Positions 11,067 to 23,572 of a stretch of DNA of 64,000 bases are shown one piece after another. The translations under genes were made by a program, and so were the position numbers. The DNA comes from Hirsutella rhossiliensis (lineage: Eukaryota; Ascomycota; Sordariomycetes; Hypocreales; Ophiocordycipitaceae), in assembly GCF_020360975.1 (NCBI RefSeq), contig NW_025408678.1, positions 1,178,001-1,242,000 of the forward strand, given 5' to 3'. Position 1 is the first letter of the stretch, and every line of letters starts with the position of its first letter. The notes beneath the pieces were generated by a model that was not told the DNA's origin, made no database searches, and was given only the letters and a program-made list of their open reading frames with translations.

Positions 11067-12428
11067 ATAAGATTATATAGTCTACGCTTAGGAGGGCAAG
11101 GAAGGAAATAAGCTACTAAAATCTTCTTTTATTTAAGCGATTTATCCTTTATAGATAATTAATTAGATAGAAAGAGCTTATAGGGGTATATTATATCTTT
11201 TTTTAGAGGAACTATTACTTAGAGAGCTTTAAAGTAAGCTACTATTACTACTTTTAGTATAAAGGCAGAGCTACTAGCTCTTTTAAAAGTATTAAAAGAA
11301 GCGATTTTTATTAGCTAGCTACTAATATCTCTATAACTATAAATTCTAACCCTATTAGCTATAGAATATAATAATATATAGACTATACGAATTCTTATAG
11401 AAAATAATAAGTTATCGACTTAGCTATAGTATATTAATATCTACTAGTATTAGTTACGCTAAGAAGTCTAAAAGGGACTTATTTTTATTTAATAGGTTCT
11501 AATAGTATTAATAGAAGCTAATAGTCTTATAAAGCCCTTACTAAAGTAAAAGCTAGCTATCTTTTTATAGTAAATTAAGCTAAAAGACGTTTAAGAAAAG
11601 CTATTCTTAGAGGCCCGCCTTAAGAGTCTATAAGAGGAGCTAATAGCCTATATAAGAAGGTAGCGTCTATAGCTAAAGAAAAGGAAGAGGTTTTTCCTTT
11701 TAAAGGGCCCCTTATTTTAATTAGGTTTTTTCCCTTTTAAGAAGGCCCCGCTTTCTTATAAGACTTTCCCTTCTTTAGGCCCCTATTCCTTAAGTAGGTC
11801 TAAAAGAGCCTAGGGACCTAAAAGGGCCCTTACTTTCCTTAAGTAAAGGGAGAAGTATAGAGCTAAGAACCTCCTCTATACGCTTACTAGCCTAAAGCCG
11901 TATTAGCTATGCCCTTAAGGGGTAGGCTATAGCTAAGGGGGTATATCGTAAAGCGTAGCTTAATTTTATAGTTCTCGGAGATATCCCTTAGTACGAGGGA
12001 CTAAGGAAGCTAAAAATACCTAGTATAGAAGAAGGAAGAAGGAGCTAAAAAGAGGTATAGAAAGGAGGGTAGGGGTATAAAGGGAAGTAAAAGTAGTAAT
12101 AGCTTCCTATAAAGGTAGCGAAAGATAAGATAGATATACTAGTAACGGCTAAAAAAGAAAGGAAAAACCGGTAAAAAGCTTAGTAGTTAAAAGGATATTA
12201 ATAGCTTCTTTAAGTAAGATCTTCTTTATTAATTAAGATACTAAATAAGTATAAAGAGGGGCGTTAAATAAAAGAAAGAAGGATAATTAAAGTAATATAA
12301 TAATTATTCCCCTACTATAATTACTACCCTTATAAGAATTAAATCTCTCTACCCTACCTATTTAACCCCTTACTTTTAATTTTAATTTTATATATTTTTA
12401 TATACTTCTTATATCTCTCTTCGCGAGA
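11067..12428 (+). mobile_element. Copia-1 copy a: 3' fragment (RNase H end plus 3' LTR)
   Basis: 11067-11700 aligns with 52290-52900 of the better preserved Copia-1 at 47304-53621 (RNase H and C-terminus of pol). The 3' LTR is 11944-12428, starting TATCGTAAAGCG and ending TCGCGAGA. It is followed by ATTAC and then Gypsy-1 RT sequence, so this Copia-1 had inserted into Gypsy-1 copy b. Its 5' part is lost at the 11066 junction. Confidence 0.8.
11944..12428 (+). repeat. Copia-1 3' LTR (copy a)
   Basis: 485 bp. Homologous to 47304-47778, 53195-53621 and, inverted, 24308-24785. A purine run (AGGGG) precedes it. It retains the ~50 bp segment missing from the 53195 LTR. Confidence 0.85.
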
Positions 12429-13314
12429 ATTACTACTTATATTAAAACTATAAGATTAACTATATAGTAAAAAATAGCTTATAGCCCTTAACCTTAAAAG
12501 CGCTTATAACTTAATATATATAAAAAAGGGATATAAATAGATAATAGCCTTTAAAATAAAATTTAGACTATTTAAATATCTAGTAATACTATTTAAACTT
12601 ATAAATATATTAGCTACCTTTTAATAGATAATTAATAATATCCTATATAAATACTTAGATATTTTTATAGTAGTATACCTAGATAATATCTTAATCTTTT
12701 TAGATACCTTAGAAGAATATAAGGAATACGTTTATAAGGTACTCCTCGTACTTTAAAATATAAAGTTATTAGTTAAACTAAAGAAAAGTAAGTTCTATAT
12801 ATAAAATATAAACTTCCTTAAATATACGATCTTACTAAGAGAGATATAAATATAATAAGATAAGATTAACTTAGTTAAAGAATAGCTAATATTAAAAAAC
12901 GTTAAAGATATATAAAGTTTCCTAGGATTTATAAATTACTATTAACGATTTATTAAAGATTTTAGAAAGATTATATTACTACTATATAACTTAACGAAAA
13001 AGGAAAAAGAATTTATATAGGACGATAAAGCTAACGAAGCTTTTAAATATATTAAAATAACGATTATATAAAAACTAGTCTTAACTACCTTTAATTTAAA
13101 ATAATAAATTAAACTCGAAACTAATATATTAAACTTTACTTTAAAAGTATAAATCGGATAAAAAGATAATAAAAGAAGACTACGACTAATTATACTTTAT
13201 TTAAAGAAGCTATATAGCGTAGAACTTAATTACCTTATTTATAATAAAGAATTCTTTATAATTATTTAAGCTTTTAAGGAATTTTAATACTACCTTCTTA
13301 AAAGTAAGTATAAA

Positions 13315-13784
13315 TATTATAACTATAGTTAGCGGGTTATAAGAGAGCTAGCTACGTTTACGTAATAAGGCGGCTCGGAATAATAGTTAAGACGAGAAGT
13401 TACTTAAGCTTAGCTTACTTAAAGCGTACGTAAGCTAAGTAAGCCTTATATAGATAGATTACTACTTAGGAGCATAGCTTATAAGTAAGCTATAGTAAGC
13501 TATAAAGGGGATTACGGCTAAGACTATAATCTAAGGATAGTCTCTATAGGTATATATAGCTACCTACTTTTACTCCTTTAGATAGATAGCTCTCTAGCTT
13601 TTAATATAAATCTTTATTATAATTCTATCTTTAATTTTAATTACCTAGTTATAGTCTACGGTCTATAACCTCCGACTTATTACTAATATAATATACTTAT
13701 TATTACTTAGACTACGCTTTATTATATCTATTAATATAAACCCCTTAATAGGTTTATCCCTTAAGAATAATACTAGTCGTTATA
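13315..13784 (+). repeat. Gypsy-1 5' LTR (copy c)
   Basis: Starts TATTATAACTATAG and ends AGTCGTTATA, imperfect inverted ends expected of TG..CA after C-to-T change. The second half matches all other Gypsy-1 LTRs, including AGGATAGTCTCTATAGG; the first half (about 13330-13510) does not match copies a, b and d. Confidence 0.9.
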
Positions 13785-13929
13785 TATTAAAAGCTCTTAT
13801 TTAGTATAATACCGCGTTACTTTAAGTAATATCGTAACTATTAATATACCTATATAGTAAGCTAGATTAACTAACTCTAGAGCTACTATATCGCCTTAGG
13901 ATATAATACGCGAGATTATTACCTTTTAA

Positions 13930-15330
13930 TATAAGGTATAGTTACTTAAAAATAAAGGAGGTAATAGATAAGTTAAGGACCTTAGAGAAGTAGTTAAACT
14001 AAAATAGCTAGGACTATTCGACGGTACTTATAGTACGCTTTAAGACTTTCTTACCTAACTTAAGGCCTACTACTAGTTTTACCCTACTAAACTCTTAGAC
14101 CTAGTCGAAAAGGTACTCTATATAAGAAATTATTTATTTAGAACGGCACTCGCTTAGTTTAGACCTATTATAAGGGACTTTCTCGATAACTAACTAGCGC
14201 GATAAGATAATAAGATAGACGAAGTCTTTACTAGTTTCTAAAGATTTAAAGAAGCTATTATAAAAGTATTCGGAATAACTAATAAGGAACGAGAAGCTAA
14301 ATAGAAACTCTAAGAACTTTAATAAAGGATCTTAGTATTAGATTATACTACGAAGTTCCGTTAAGTTACCTTAAAGCTTAATTAAGACGACGAACCCCTT
14401 ATATTATAATTCTATAATAGGCTTAAAGAAGAAGTTAAGGACGAGCTTTATAAGGAAAATCGACCTAATAACCTCTTAGACTATATTACTATAGTGGTAT
14501 AAATTAATAATAGATAGTATACGCGATACTAAGAAAAGAAATAAGGAAGAGGAAACTAAAACCCTTCTTATAGGAATAACTTTAACCGACGCGCCGACTA
14601 TAAAAAAAAGCGTAAAACTCCTATTACCTACGCTTATATAACTAACTTAGGTAAGATAGATCTAGATATAATATAGAAAAGTAAAGGAAAGTATTTTAAC
14701 TATAAGAAACCTAGATATTACTTTAAAGAATATAGATAACCTTATAAGGAGAAGAAAACCTACTAGGTACTAGCCCTAAAAGGTAAGAAATACCTAAACG
14801 CTACTAATAGATAGGAACTAAAGTATAAACTCCTTAGTTAGACTATATACTACGACGACGAATATATAGTATACTTAAGCGATAAAAACGGTACTAGATA
14901 GTTCTTAAAGCTACTAAAGAAAACCCTTATAATAATATAATAAAGGGATCCTAAAATATAGAAATACGTTAAATTCGTAAAACTAGAATACCCTTATCTT
15001 AAAGGAGTCTCTTAAGACTAGATTAAGAAGAACGGTAAACGATTCTAAGAAGATATATAAAATAAAAATTAATAATAATAACGGGTAGTCTATAAATAAT
15101 ATAATAAAGAAGATATAGACATAGCCCTTATACTTACGAAACTCGGATAATAACCTAAGGAGGAATAATAAAGTATCGACGATATAAGCTCTAAAGAATA
15201 AGAAATACTTAGAGAAACGGAAGATAAGAATAAACTTATACTACTACCCTTACTACTAAGGGAGAATACTACGATTAGAGAATACGCTCTATACTTTAAA
15301 GAATTTAAAGAAATACTTAAAATTAAAACC
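13930..15330 (+). pseudogene. Gypsy-1 copy c gag (capsid and zinc knuckle)
   Basis: Reads as a Ty3/Gypsy gag: charged helices, a capsid-type region (about 13990-14480; LFDGTYSTLQDFL, then FRPIIRDFLDN), then a basic linker, then at about 14690-14755 a zinc knuckle with all metal ligands changed to Tyr (YFNYKKPRYYFKEYRQPYKE for a CCHC box). Only TAG/TAA interrupt it. No ATG is left, so the start is approximate. It would form the element's virus-like particle. Confidence 0.75.
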
Positions 15331-16430
15331 TAATAAACGCCTTAAATTCTTATAGAAAACTAATAAGCTATATTAATTCGATATTAACCGGCACTATATA
15401 AAGGAGACTATACTATAGCTATCGCCGTAGTCGATACCTTTATAGCTCTATAACGAGAATAGTAACTATAAGGAGAATTTAAAGACGATCTATAAATACT
15501 ACTTACTTATAAGTACTATAAGTATATTTTATAGATATTATATATCTACCTAGATTATATAATATACTTCTAGATAAAGGTATAATACGACGCCTTCTTA
15601 GTTAGGTTTAAAGGATAAGTACTTTTAAAACCCTACCTAAGTATAGAACTAAACTACTAGAAAATCGATTAACGCTACCTAAATAACTAAGTTATATTAT
15701 TAAAACCTAATTATAGTACGCTACTTAAATACCGCGACGATTATAGCTTATTAATAAGATACCTTTTAGAGATATATAAAATTTATAAATACGCTAAAAT
15801 AAAGGAATAGTATAACGCTACTTACTTTAAGGTATCTAAACTATTAATCTTTTAAAGACTTATATAATAAGTTAAATATAATAAAGAAGATTATAATAAA
15901 TATATATACTTAAACTATAGAGTTTATAAATATAAAAAAGCATAAGTACAGTATAAACGATATAATAGTATACTAAAAGATTATTAGCGATACGTATAAA
16001 GGCTATAAGCCGTATTTAACTAAGGAAAAATCGATATAAAAACGCTACGTAAAAAATAGAAAGACGCTAAATAAAAACTTAACTATTAGTATAAAAATAA
16101 ATAGAATTATAAAGTATAGTACGTAATTAACTATAAAGTAGTATAATATAAATAATATAGCGTTAAGAAATAAGAAATCTTCGATTAGCTATAAGAAATT
16201 AGTTTCTTAAGCCCTAATATAATACTACGCGACGAAAATATAAAGAAACGATATTAATAATAAATTAAAGAAGAATACCTAAATAAAACGAATAAGGACT
16301 AAGTAAAAAACGAGGTATACTATCTATAAAAGGGCTATAGACTAGCACGATATAATAAGATCTAAGGACCCTATATATAGTAACGGTAAGCTATAGCGAC
16401 TAAATAGTATTAGATATCTAAATCGCGGGA
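15330..16430 (+). pseudogene. Gypsy-1 copy c, helical Cys/His-rich region between gag and protease
   Basis: About 1.1 kb of readable sequence separates the zinc knuckle from the protease. It is very rich in Tyr, many of which probably stand for Cys or His (YNKEDYNKYIYLNYRVYKYKK around 15880-15940 restores to a regular Cys/His pattern), followed by a long charged helix (YNSILKDYQRYVQRLQ). It is inside the element and in the same direction, so it is probably part of the gag-pol polyprotein. Its role is unknown. Confidence 0.5.
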
Positions 16431-19400
16431 TATTATATATATATACTTTTAGACTATAGCGCGATAGGCAATTACGTTTTACCTAGAGTCGTTAATCGTT
16501 ACCGACTTATATAGAGATATAAGAAAGATCTATATAAACTTATAAATATTAAAGGAAAGGCCTTTAACTATAATAATAGAATTATTAATATAGAGATTAA
16601 TTACCTAGATATTAATATCTAGGGCTACGATAAATAAGTTAACTTCGATATTATAAATATTAAAGAATACGACCTTATATTAAGGCTTCTATAGCTATAG
16701 GAGAGCAACCTACTAATTAACTAGAAAACTAGCTAGCTATATTAGAACGAAGATATAAGTTTCTAAGACTAATAGATTTAGAAGAAAGTAAAATTTTATA
16801 ATAATTTAGCTACTAAATAAGATAAAAGGGATAACCGTTTAAGTAAATTATTATAGGCTTTAGCGATATAAACGAAAATAGTAACCGAACTAGCGGATAT
16901 AATAAAATCGACTAATAAGACCTACGTACTAACTAACACGGCTATATAACCTAGTATCTAATATAAATAGAATAAAGGATATAATATAAAGATCTAAAGA
17001 GTTATTACTACTCTAAGGAAAGACCTTAAATAAATTAATAAAGAGCTTAAGTTAAGAGAGACTAGCTCTTAAATGAAAGAATAAAGCCTATAAGATAAAA
17101 TAAAAAACATCCCTTAGGAATACCGGAAATATAATAAACTCTTTAAGGAAGAACTTAAGATAGGGTTACCTAAATATAGCTAATAAGACTATAAAATTTA
17201 TCTTAAGGATAGAATAACGCCGACGTTCTATAAGATCTATAACTTAAATAAAAAGTAACTATAAACGCTATATAACTACCTCGATAAGAATCTATAAAAG
17301 GGATATATATAAACATTAATATCTAAAGTAAGCTACCTAGTTATATTTATTTTAAAGAAAAACGGTAAGCTATAACTAGTTATTAACTATAGACGCTTAA
17401 ACGATATTATTATAAAAGACCGAATACTATTACTACTTATATTAAAACTATAAGATCGACTATATAGTAAAAAATAGTTTATAGCCCTTAACCTTAAAGG
17501 CGCCTATAACTTAATATATATAAAAAAGGGATATAAATAGATAATAGCCTTTAGAACGAAATTTAGACTATTTAAATATCTAGTAATACTATTTAGACTT
17601 ATAAATATACTAGCTACCTTTTAATAGATAATTAATAATATCCTATACGAATACTTAGATATCTTTATAGTAGTATACCTAGATAATATCCTAATCTTCT
17701 TAGACACCCTAGAAGAATATAAGGAATACGTCTATAAGGTACTCCGCGTACTTTAGAATATAAAGTTATTAGTTAAATTAAAGAAAAGTAAGTTCTATAT
17801 ATAAGAAGTAGACTTCCTTAAATATACGATCTTACTAAGAGAGATATAAATATAATAAGATAAGATTAACTTAGTTAAAGAATAGCTAACGCTAAAGAAC
17901 GTTAAGGACGTATAAAGTTTCCTAGGATTTATAAATTACTACTAACGATTTATTAAAGATTTCGGAAAGATTATAGTACTACTATATAACTTAACGAAGA
18001 AGGAAAAAGAATTTATATAGGACGATAAAGCTAATAAAGCTTTCGAATATATTAAAACTATAATTATATAAGAACTAGTCTTAACTACCTTCGATCTAGA
18101 ACGATAAATCGAACTTAAAACTAATATATTAGACTTTACTCTAAGAGTATAAATTAGATAAAAAGATAATAAAAGAAAACTACGACTAATTATATTCTAC
18201 TTAAAGAAGCTATATAGCATAGAACTTAATTACCTTATCTATAATAAAGAATTCCTTATAATTATTTAAGCTTTTAAGGAATTTTAATACTACCTTCTTA
18301 AAAGTAAATATAAAGTTAAGGTCTATATAGACTATAAGAATATCTTATATTTTATAACGATATAATAGTTAAACGGACGATAGATCTAATAGGCCGAATA
18401 TCTATTAGAATTCGACTACGAAATAATCTATAAGAAAGGAATAGAAAACGGTCGAGCTAATACCCTTAGTCGACGAAGTAACTACGATATAAGAGCACTT
18501 ATAGTAAAAGAATAGCTCCTAGAAATTAATAAAAATAGAAACTACTAATAATAATAGCTAAATATAATATTTAAAGTATAACCTAACGACTTAATATACT
18601 AAAAGATCCTAAAATAAATAAAAGAATATAAAGCACTAAACGGATATAATATAGAATATTTAGAAGTTCTAATATATAAAAATAAAATCTAGATACTACT
18701 AGAATTACGAGATAAAGTTATATAAAATATATATAAATATCTAATATATAGATACTAAGGAATCTAAAGAATAATAAAACGGATTAAACGATAATATAAC
18801 TTCTTATAGCTTAAGGAAGTAGTATAATAAGTTATTAAAGAATATAAACTTTATATATAAAGTAAAGCTAAATAATATAAACTATATAGAGAATTATAAC
18901 CGCTATTAGTACTAGAGAAACTATAAGATTTAATAGCTTTCGACTATATTATAAAGCTACTACTATTAAAAGAACCTATAACTAACGTTAAGTATAATAG
19001 TATATTTATTATTACTAATAGATTAACGAAGTATAGATACTTCTTACTATATAAAAAAGTAAGTAATATAGAAGAGCTAGTATATATATTCCTATAAACT
19101 ATTATTAGTAATTACGGACTACTAAACGAGATTATCTTTAATAAAGGAAGTATATTTATAGCTAAGTTTTAGTAAGCTCTTATAGTATAATTAGGGACGA
19201 AATATAAGCTTAGTATAGCTTATTACCTATAAATAGATAGATAAATAGAACGACTTAACTAAACGCTTAAATAATACTTATAATACTATATTAGCTACGA
19301 ATAAAACAATTAAGTTAAATAGCTATTAATAGCGTAACTAGCTTATAATAGCTTAGTTATAGAAATAACTAAGCTCTTACTAATATACGCTAATTATAGA

Positions 19401-19930
19401 TATAACTTAGAAGTATTTAAGGTTACTTAATAAAGACTATAAGTAGAATAAGCGATACTATAAGTAGATTAGCTACGAAAATTATATAAAGAAATATAAT
19501 AAGAACTTTAATTTGTTAGAGAACGAATATCTACTTACTATAATCGGAAAAGATTATAGGGACTAATCTTTTAAGAGAGAGATATAGTCTACCTTATATA
19601 ACGAAATATTAAAATAAAACGACTAAGTAATAAATTAGATTTTAAGAAACTTAGACCGTTTAAGGTTAAGAAAACTATTTTAAAAGTTAACTACGAACTT
19701 TCGCTACTAATAATAATATAGATATACCCGATATTTTATATCTTATTATTAAAACTAGTACTATAAAACGCTAAACTATAGGAAAAAATCGAAGTTAATA
19801 ACGATTAAGAATATAAAGTAAAATAAATACTAGATATAAGAAAATAAGGTTAGTAATAAGAATACCTTATTAAGTAGAAGGGATATAGACTAGAAGAAAA
19901 TACCTAGGAACTACTTAAGCACTTAACCTA
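16430..19930 (+). pseudogene. Gypsy-1 copy c pol: protease, RT, RNase H, integrase, chromodomain
   Basis: Protease at ~16445-16780 (LLDYSAIGNYVLPR, the Asp of the active site kept). RT ~17230-17850 with VVYLDNILIF at 17669-17698, where the second catalytic Asp of the YxDD box reads Asn. RNase H ~18000-18500. Integrase ~18700-19450, with a recognisable core (ITNRLTKYRYFLLY). At the C-terminus, 19810-19925, a chromodomain (EYKVKQILDIRK, EYLIKQKGYRLEENTQELL). This order (RT before integrase) and the chromodomain mark a fungal chromovirus. RIP stops throughout; inactive. Confidence 0.85.
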
Positions 19931-20541
19931 CTACGGTTCTTTACTTCGATAGTTCTACTAGTAAAATCTACCTTAAGTATCGTAAAATTACCTAACGAAC
20001 TAATAGTATTCTAATTAATTATATTAAATCTACCTATAAACTAAATATCGACTACCGCTTTAGATTCTTAGCGCTTAGCCTCGTTAAGATTATCTAAGGA
20101 ACGAAGGCCCTAATAGACTATCTCGGTACCCTTTATCTTTAGCTAGCGCTTTTAACGGCGAAGCTACGCTAAATAAGCTAAGGCTTCGTTTAGGTTAGCT
20201 TAAGCTTTTAATATTCGCTCCTTAGTAATTTCTTCTTCTTTATCTAATCGATCGGACTCTAGATTTATTTAGGATACTAGGAAACACGTTAGCTATAAAT
20301 AATAAGCCGGATAACGAAGTTACCTATAGGAGCTAATCGCTACGCCCGACGTATCGTAGGAACGACCCCGCTATATATATTCGGCATACTTAGAAGATTT
20401 CTCTAGCATTTTATAGTAGAAGCTACGCGACGAATAAAAAGAATATAGTATAACGTCGAAACTAAGACAATTAATAGACTTAGCTAAATAAATATACTTA
20501 AGGGTCTTACGAGAACGATCTTTCGATACGCGACTAGATAT
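19870..20541 (-). pseudogene. Antisense gene of Gypsy-1, type II (copy c)
   Basis: Runs opposite to pol, between the chromodomain and the 3' LTR. Start ATA TCT AGT CGC (ATG changed to ATA) at 20541. The ~220-codon frame has only RIP-type stops. Residues ~25-70 carry a Cys pattern, partly as Tyr: ILYSFYSSRSFYYKM then KYAEYIQRGRSYD, i.e. I-L-C-x2-C .. K-C-x2-C. Residues ~105-160 are a charged coiled coil (LDKEEEITKERILKAQANLN, LAQLRRQKRQLKIKG, GLRSLDNLNEAKR). This resembles a class of fungal hypothetical proteins with N-terminal CxxC pairs and a C-terminal helix. The end overlaps the chromodomain in antisense. A start close to the LTR suggests an antisense promoter there. Not alignable over most of its length with type I. 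Confidence 0.7.
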
Positions 20542-20677
20542 ACTATTAGTAGTATATCCTAAGGGATAGAAAGGATAAAACGGGGAATATATATACGCGC
20601 GATAAGGGTATATTTATATACGGCGGCTAAGGTAGTAGTAGGTCTTATAGATAAGACTAAAAGGAGGGGAGATATTA

Positions 20678-21147
20678 TATTACGACTATAGTTAGCGGGT
20701 TATAGGAGAGCCGGCTACGTTTATATAATAAGGCGGCTTAGAATAATAATTAGGATAAGAAGTTACTTAAGCTTAGCTTACCTAAAGCGTACGTAAGATA
20801 AGTAAGCCTTATATAGATAGATTACTACTTAGGAGTATAGCTTACGAGTAAGCTATAGTAAGCTATAAAGGGGATTACGGCTAAGACTATAATCTAAGGA
20901 TAGTCTCTATAGGTATATATAGCTACCTACTTTTACTCCTTTAGATAGATAGCTCTCTAGCTTTTAATATAGATCTTTATTACGATTCTATCTCTAATTC
21001 TAATTACCTAGTTATAGTCTATAGTCTACGACCTCCGACTTATTACTAACGTAATATACTTATTATTGCTTAGACCACGCCCTATTATATCTACTAATAT
21101 AAACCCCTCGATAGGTTTATCCCTTAAGAATAACACCGGTCGTTATA
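20678..21147 (+). repeat. Gypsy-1 3' LTR (copy c)
   Basis: 470 bp, the same length and layout as 13315-13784, with the same distinctive U3. Slightly less mutated (e.g. ACACCGGTCGTTATA at the end), which shows the unmutated terminus more clearly. Confidence 0.9.
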
Positions 21148-22780
21148 ATAAAGTTAAGGTTTATATAGATTATAAAAATATCTTATACTTTATAACTATA
21201 TAATAGTTAAATAGATAATAGATTTAATAAGCTAAATATTTATTAGAATTTAACTCTAAAATAATTTATAGAAATAGAATAGAAAACAGTTAAGCTAATA
21301 CCTTTAGTCGATAAAGTAACTACGATATAAGAGTACCTATAGTAAAAGGATAGCTCTTAGAAATTAACGAAAATAGGAACTACTAGTAATAATAGCTAAA
21401 TATTATATTTAAAGTATAACTTAAAAACTTAATATACTAAAAGATCTTAAAATAAATAAAAGAATATAAAGTATTAAACGGATATAATATAGAATATTTA
21501 GAAGTTTTAATATATAAAAATAAAATCTAAATACTATTAGAATTATAAGAAAAAGTTATATAAGATATATATAAATATTTAATATATAGATACTAAGGAA
21601 TCTAAAGAATAATAAAACGGATTAAACGATAATATAACTTTTTATAGCTTAAAGAAGTAATATAATAAGTTATTAAAGAATATAAACTTTATATATAAAG
21701 TAAAGCTAAATAATATAAACTATAAAGAGAATTATAACTACTACTTATACTAAAGAAACTATAGGATTTAATAGCTTTTAACTATATTATAAAGCTATTA
21801 CTATTAAAAGAACCTATAACTAACGTTAAGTATAATAGTATATTTATTATTACTAATAGATTAATAAGGTATAGATACTTTTTACTATATAAAAAGGTAA
21901 GTAATATAAAATAGCTAGTATATATATTCCTATAAATAATTATTAGTAATTATAAACTATTAAATAAGATTATCTTTAATAAAGGAAGTATATTTATAGC
22001 TAAATTTTAATAAGCTCTTATAATATAATTAAGGATAAAATATAAGCTTAGTATAGCTTATTACCTATAAATAGATAGATAAATAAAATAACTTAACTAA
22101 ACGCTTAAATAATATTTATAATACTATATTAGCTATAAATAAAGCAATTAAGTTAAATAGCTATTAATAGTATAACTAGCTTATAATAGCTTAGTTATAA
22201 AAATAACTAAGCTCTTACTAATATAAGCTAATTATAGATATAACCTAGAAGTATTTAAGGTTACTTAATAAGGACTATAAGCGGAATAAGTAATACTATA
22301 AGTAAATTAGCTATAAAGAAATTTAAAATAATTTAATAAGAACTTTAATTTATTAAAGAACGAATATCTACTTACTATAATTAGAAAAGATAATAAGGAC
22401 TAATCTTTTAAGAGAGAGATATAGTCTACCTTATAGAACGAAATATTAAAATAAAATAACTAAGTAATAAATTAGATTTTAAGAAACTTAAACTATTTAA
22501 GGTTAAAAAACTTATTTTAAAAGTTAACTATAAACTTTCGCTACTAATAATAATATAGATATACCTAATATTTTATATCTTATTATTAAAACTAGCGCTA
22601 TAAAACGCTAAACTATAAGAAAAAATCGAAGTTAATAACGATTAAGAATATAAAGTAAAATAAATACTAAATATAAGAAAATAAAGTTAGTAATAAAAAT
22701 ACCTTATTAAGTAGAAGGGATCTAGACTAGAGGAAAATACTTAGGAACTACTTAAGCACTTAACCTACTATAGCTCTCTA
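21148..22780 (+). pseudogene. Gypsy-1 copy b pol, 3' part (RNase H to chromodomain)
   Basis: Parallels 18310-19940 of copy c base by base with more C-to-T change: the RNase H end, integrase zinc-binding region, integrase core (~21770-22280) and chromodomain (~22640-22760). Joined across copy c to the RT segment 12429-13314, whose YLDN box is at about 12668-12680. Confidence 0.8.
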
Positions 22781-23430
22781 CTTCGATAATTTTATTAAAA
22801 GGTTTAAGAGGGATTAAAGGACTAAGCTCTATAAACTCCTTACTAATACTAAATAAGGACTAATTCGCTTTATTAAGAACGCCTAATAATTATAAGTTAT
22901 TTACTACTTAATACTTATATATATTAAGTATAGGTAAAACGCTATCCTTAGTATATATTTCTTAGATACTATAATAAAATAACTTAGAACCTTTTTCCTT
23001 TATATAATTTTAAATCTTTTAAATATATACTAAACGATTAACGGCGATAAATATTTACGACTAAAGGTTTATAAGCTATACTTAAAGCTTTAATAAGGCT
23101 TCCCTTACTTCCTCCTCTTTAAAATATAGCTTATAATACTTCGCTAATAATTTAGTTATTAAAAGAAATATATTAGCTATTATATATAGAAAGAATTAAA
23201 AGATACTTATAAAAAGAAGCTACTAAAATACTATTATAATAAGGATAACTACTAGTAATATAATTATTATAGCGTAAAGGATTTTCGGCTATTTAATAAT
23301 TTATCTTCTTTACCTTGAAGTATTAAGTATATAGTATATTAATAGGATCTTTACTTAAGTTAATATATTTAATAAGAGTAGCGCGCTTAAAGGCTTTTTA
23401 GGAACGAATTTTTAGTATATAACTAGATAT
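22707..23430 (-). pseudogene. Antisense gene of Gypsy-1, type I (copy b)
   Basis: Same position as in copy c but a different sequence, matching the genes at 9996-10719 and 28594-29318. Start at 23430 (ATA TCT AGT). The N-terminal Cys region is read from Tyr, then a coiled coil, and the C-terminal end lies antisense to the chromodomain. RIP stops and frame breaks. Confidence 0.55.
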
Positions 23431-23572
23431 ACTATTAGTAGTATATCCTAAAAGGATAAAGAAATAGAGAACGATATACTTATATATAATATAATAAGGG
23501 TATATTTATATATAGCGGCTAAGGTAGCTAGAGTAGGTCTTATAAATAAGACTAAAAAGAAGGGAGATATTA

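Larger units (their letters stand above)
13315..21147 (+). mobile_element. Gypsy-1 copy c: full-length chromodomain Ty3/Gypsy element
   Basis: 7833 bp with 470 bp LTRs (13315-13784, 20678-21147), a polypurine tract (AAAAGGAGGGGAGATAT) before the 3' LTR and a 5 bp duplication ATAAA. Internal order: gag, Cys/His-rich insertion, protease, RT, RNase H, integrase, chromodomain, then an antisense gene before the 3' LTR. It is inserted into another copy of the same family. All coding parts carry TAG/TAA stops from RIP. Compared with copies a, b and d it has a different antisense gene and a different first part of U3. Confidence 0.9.
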
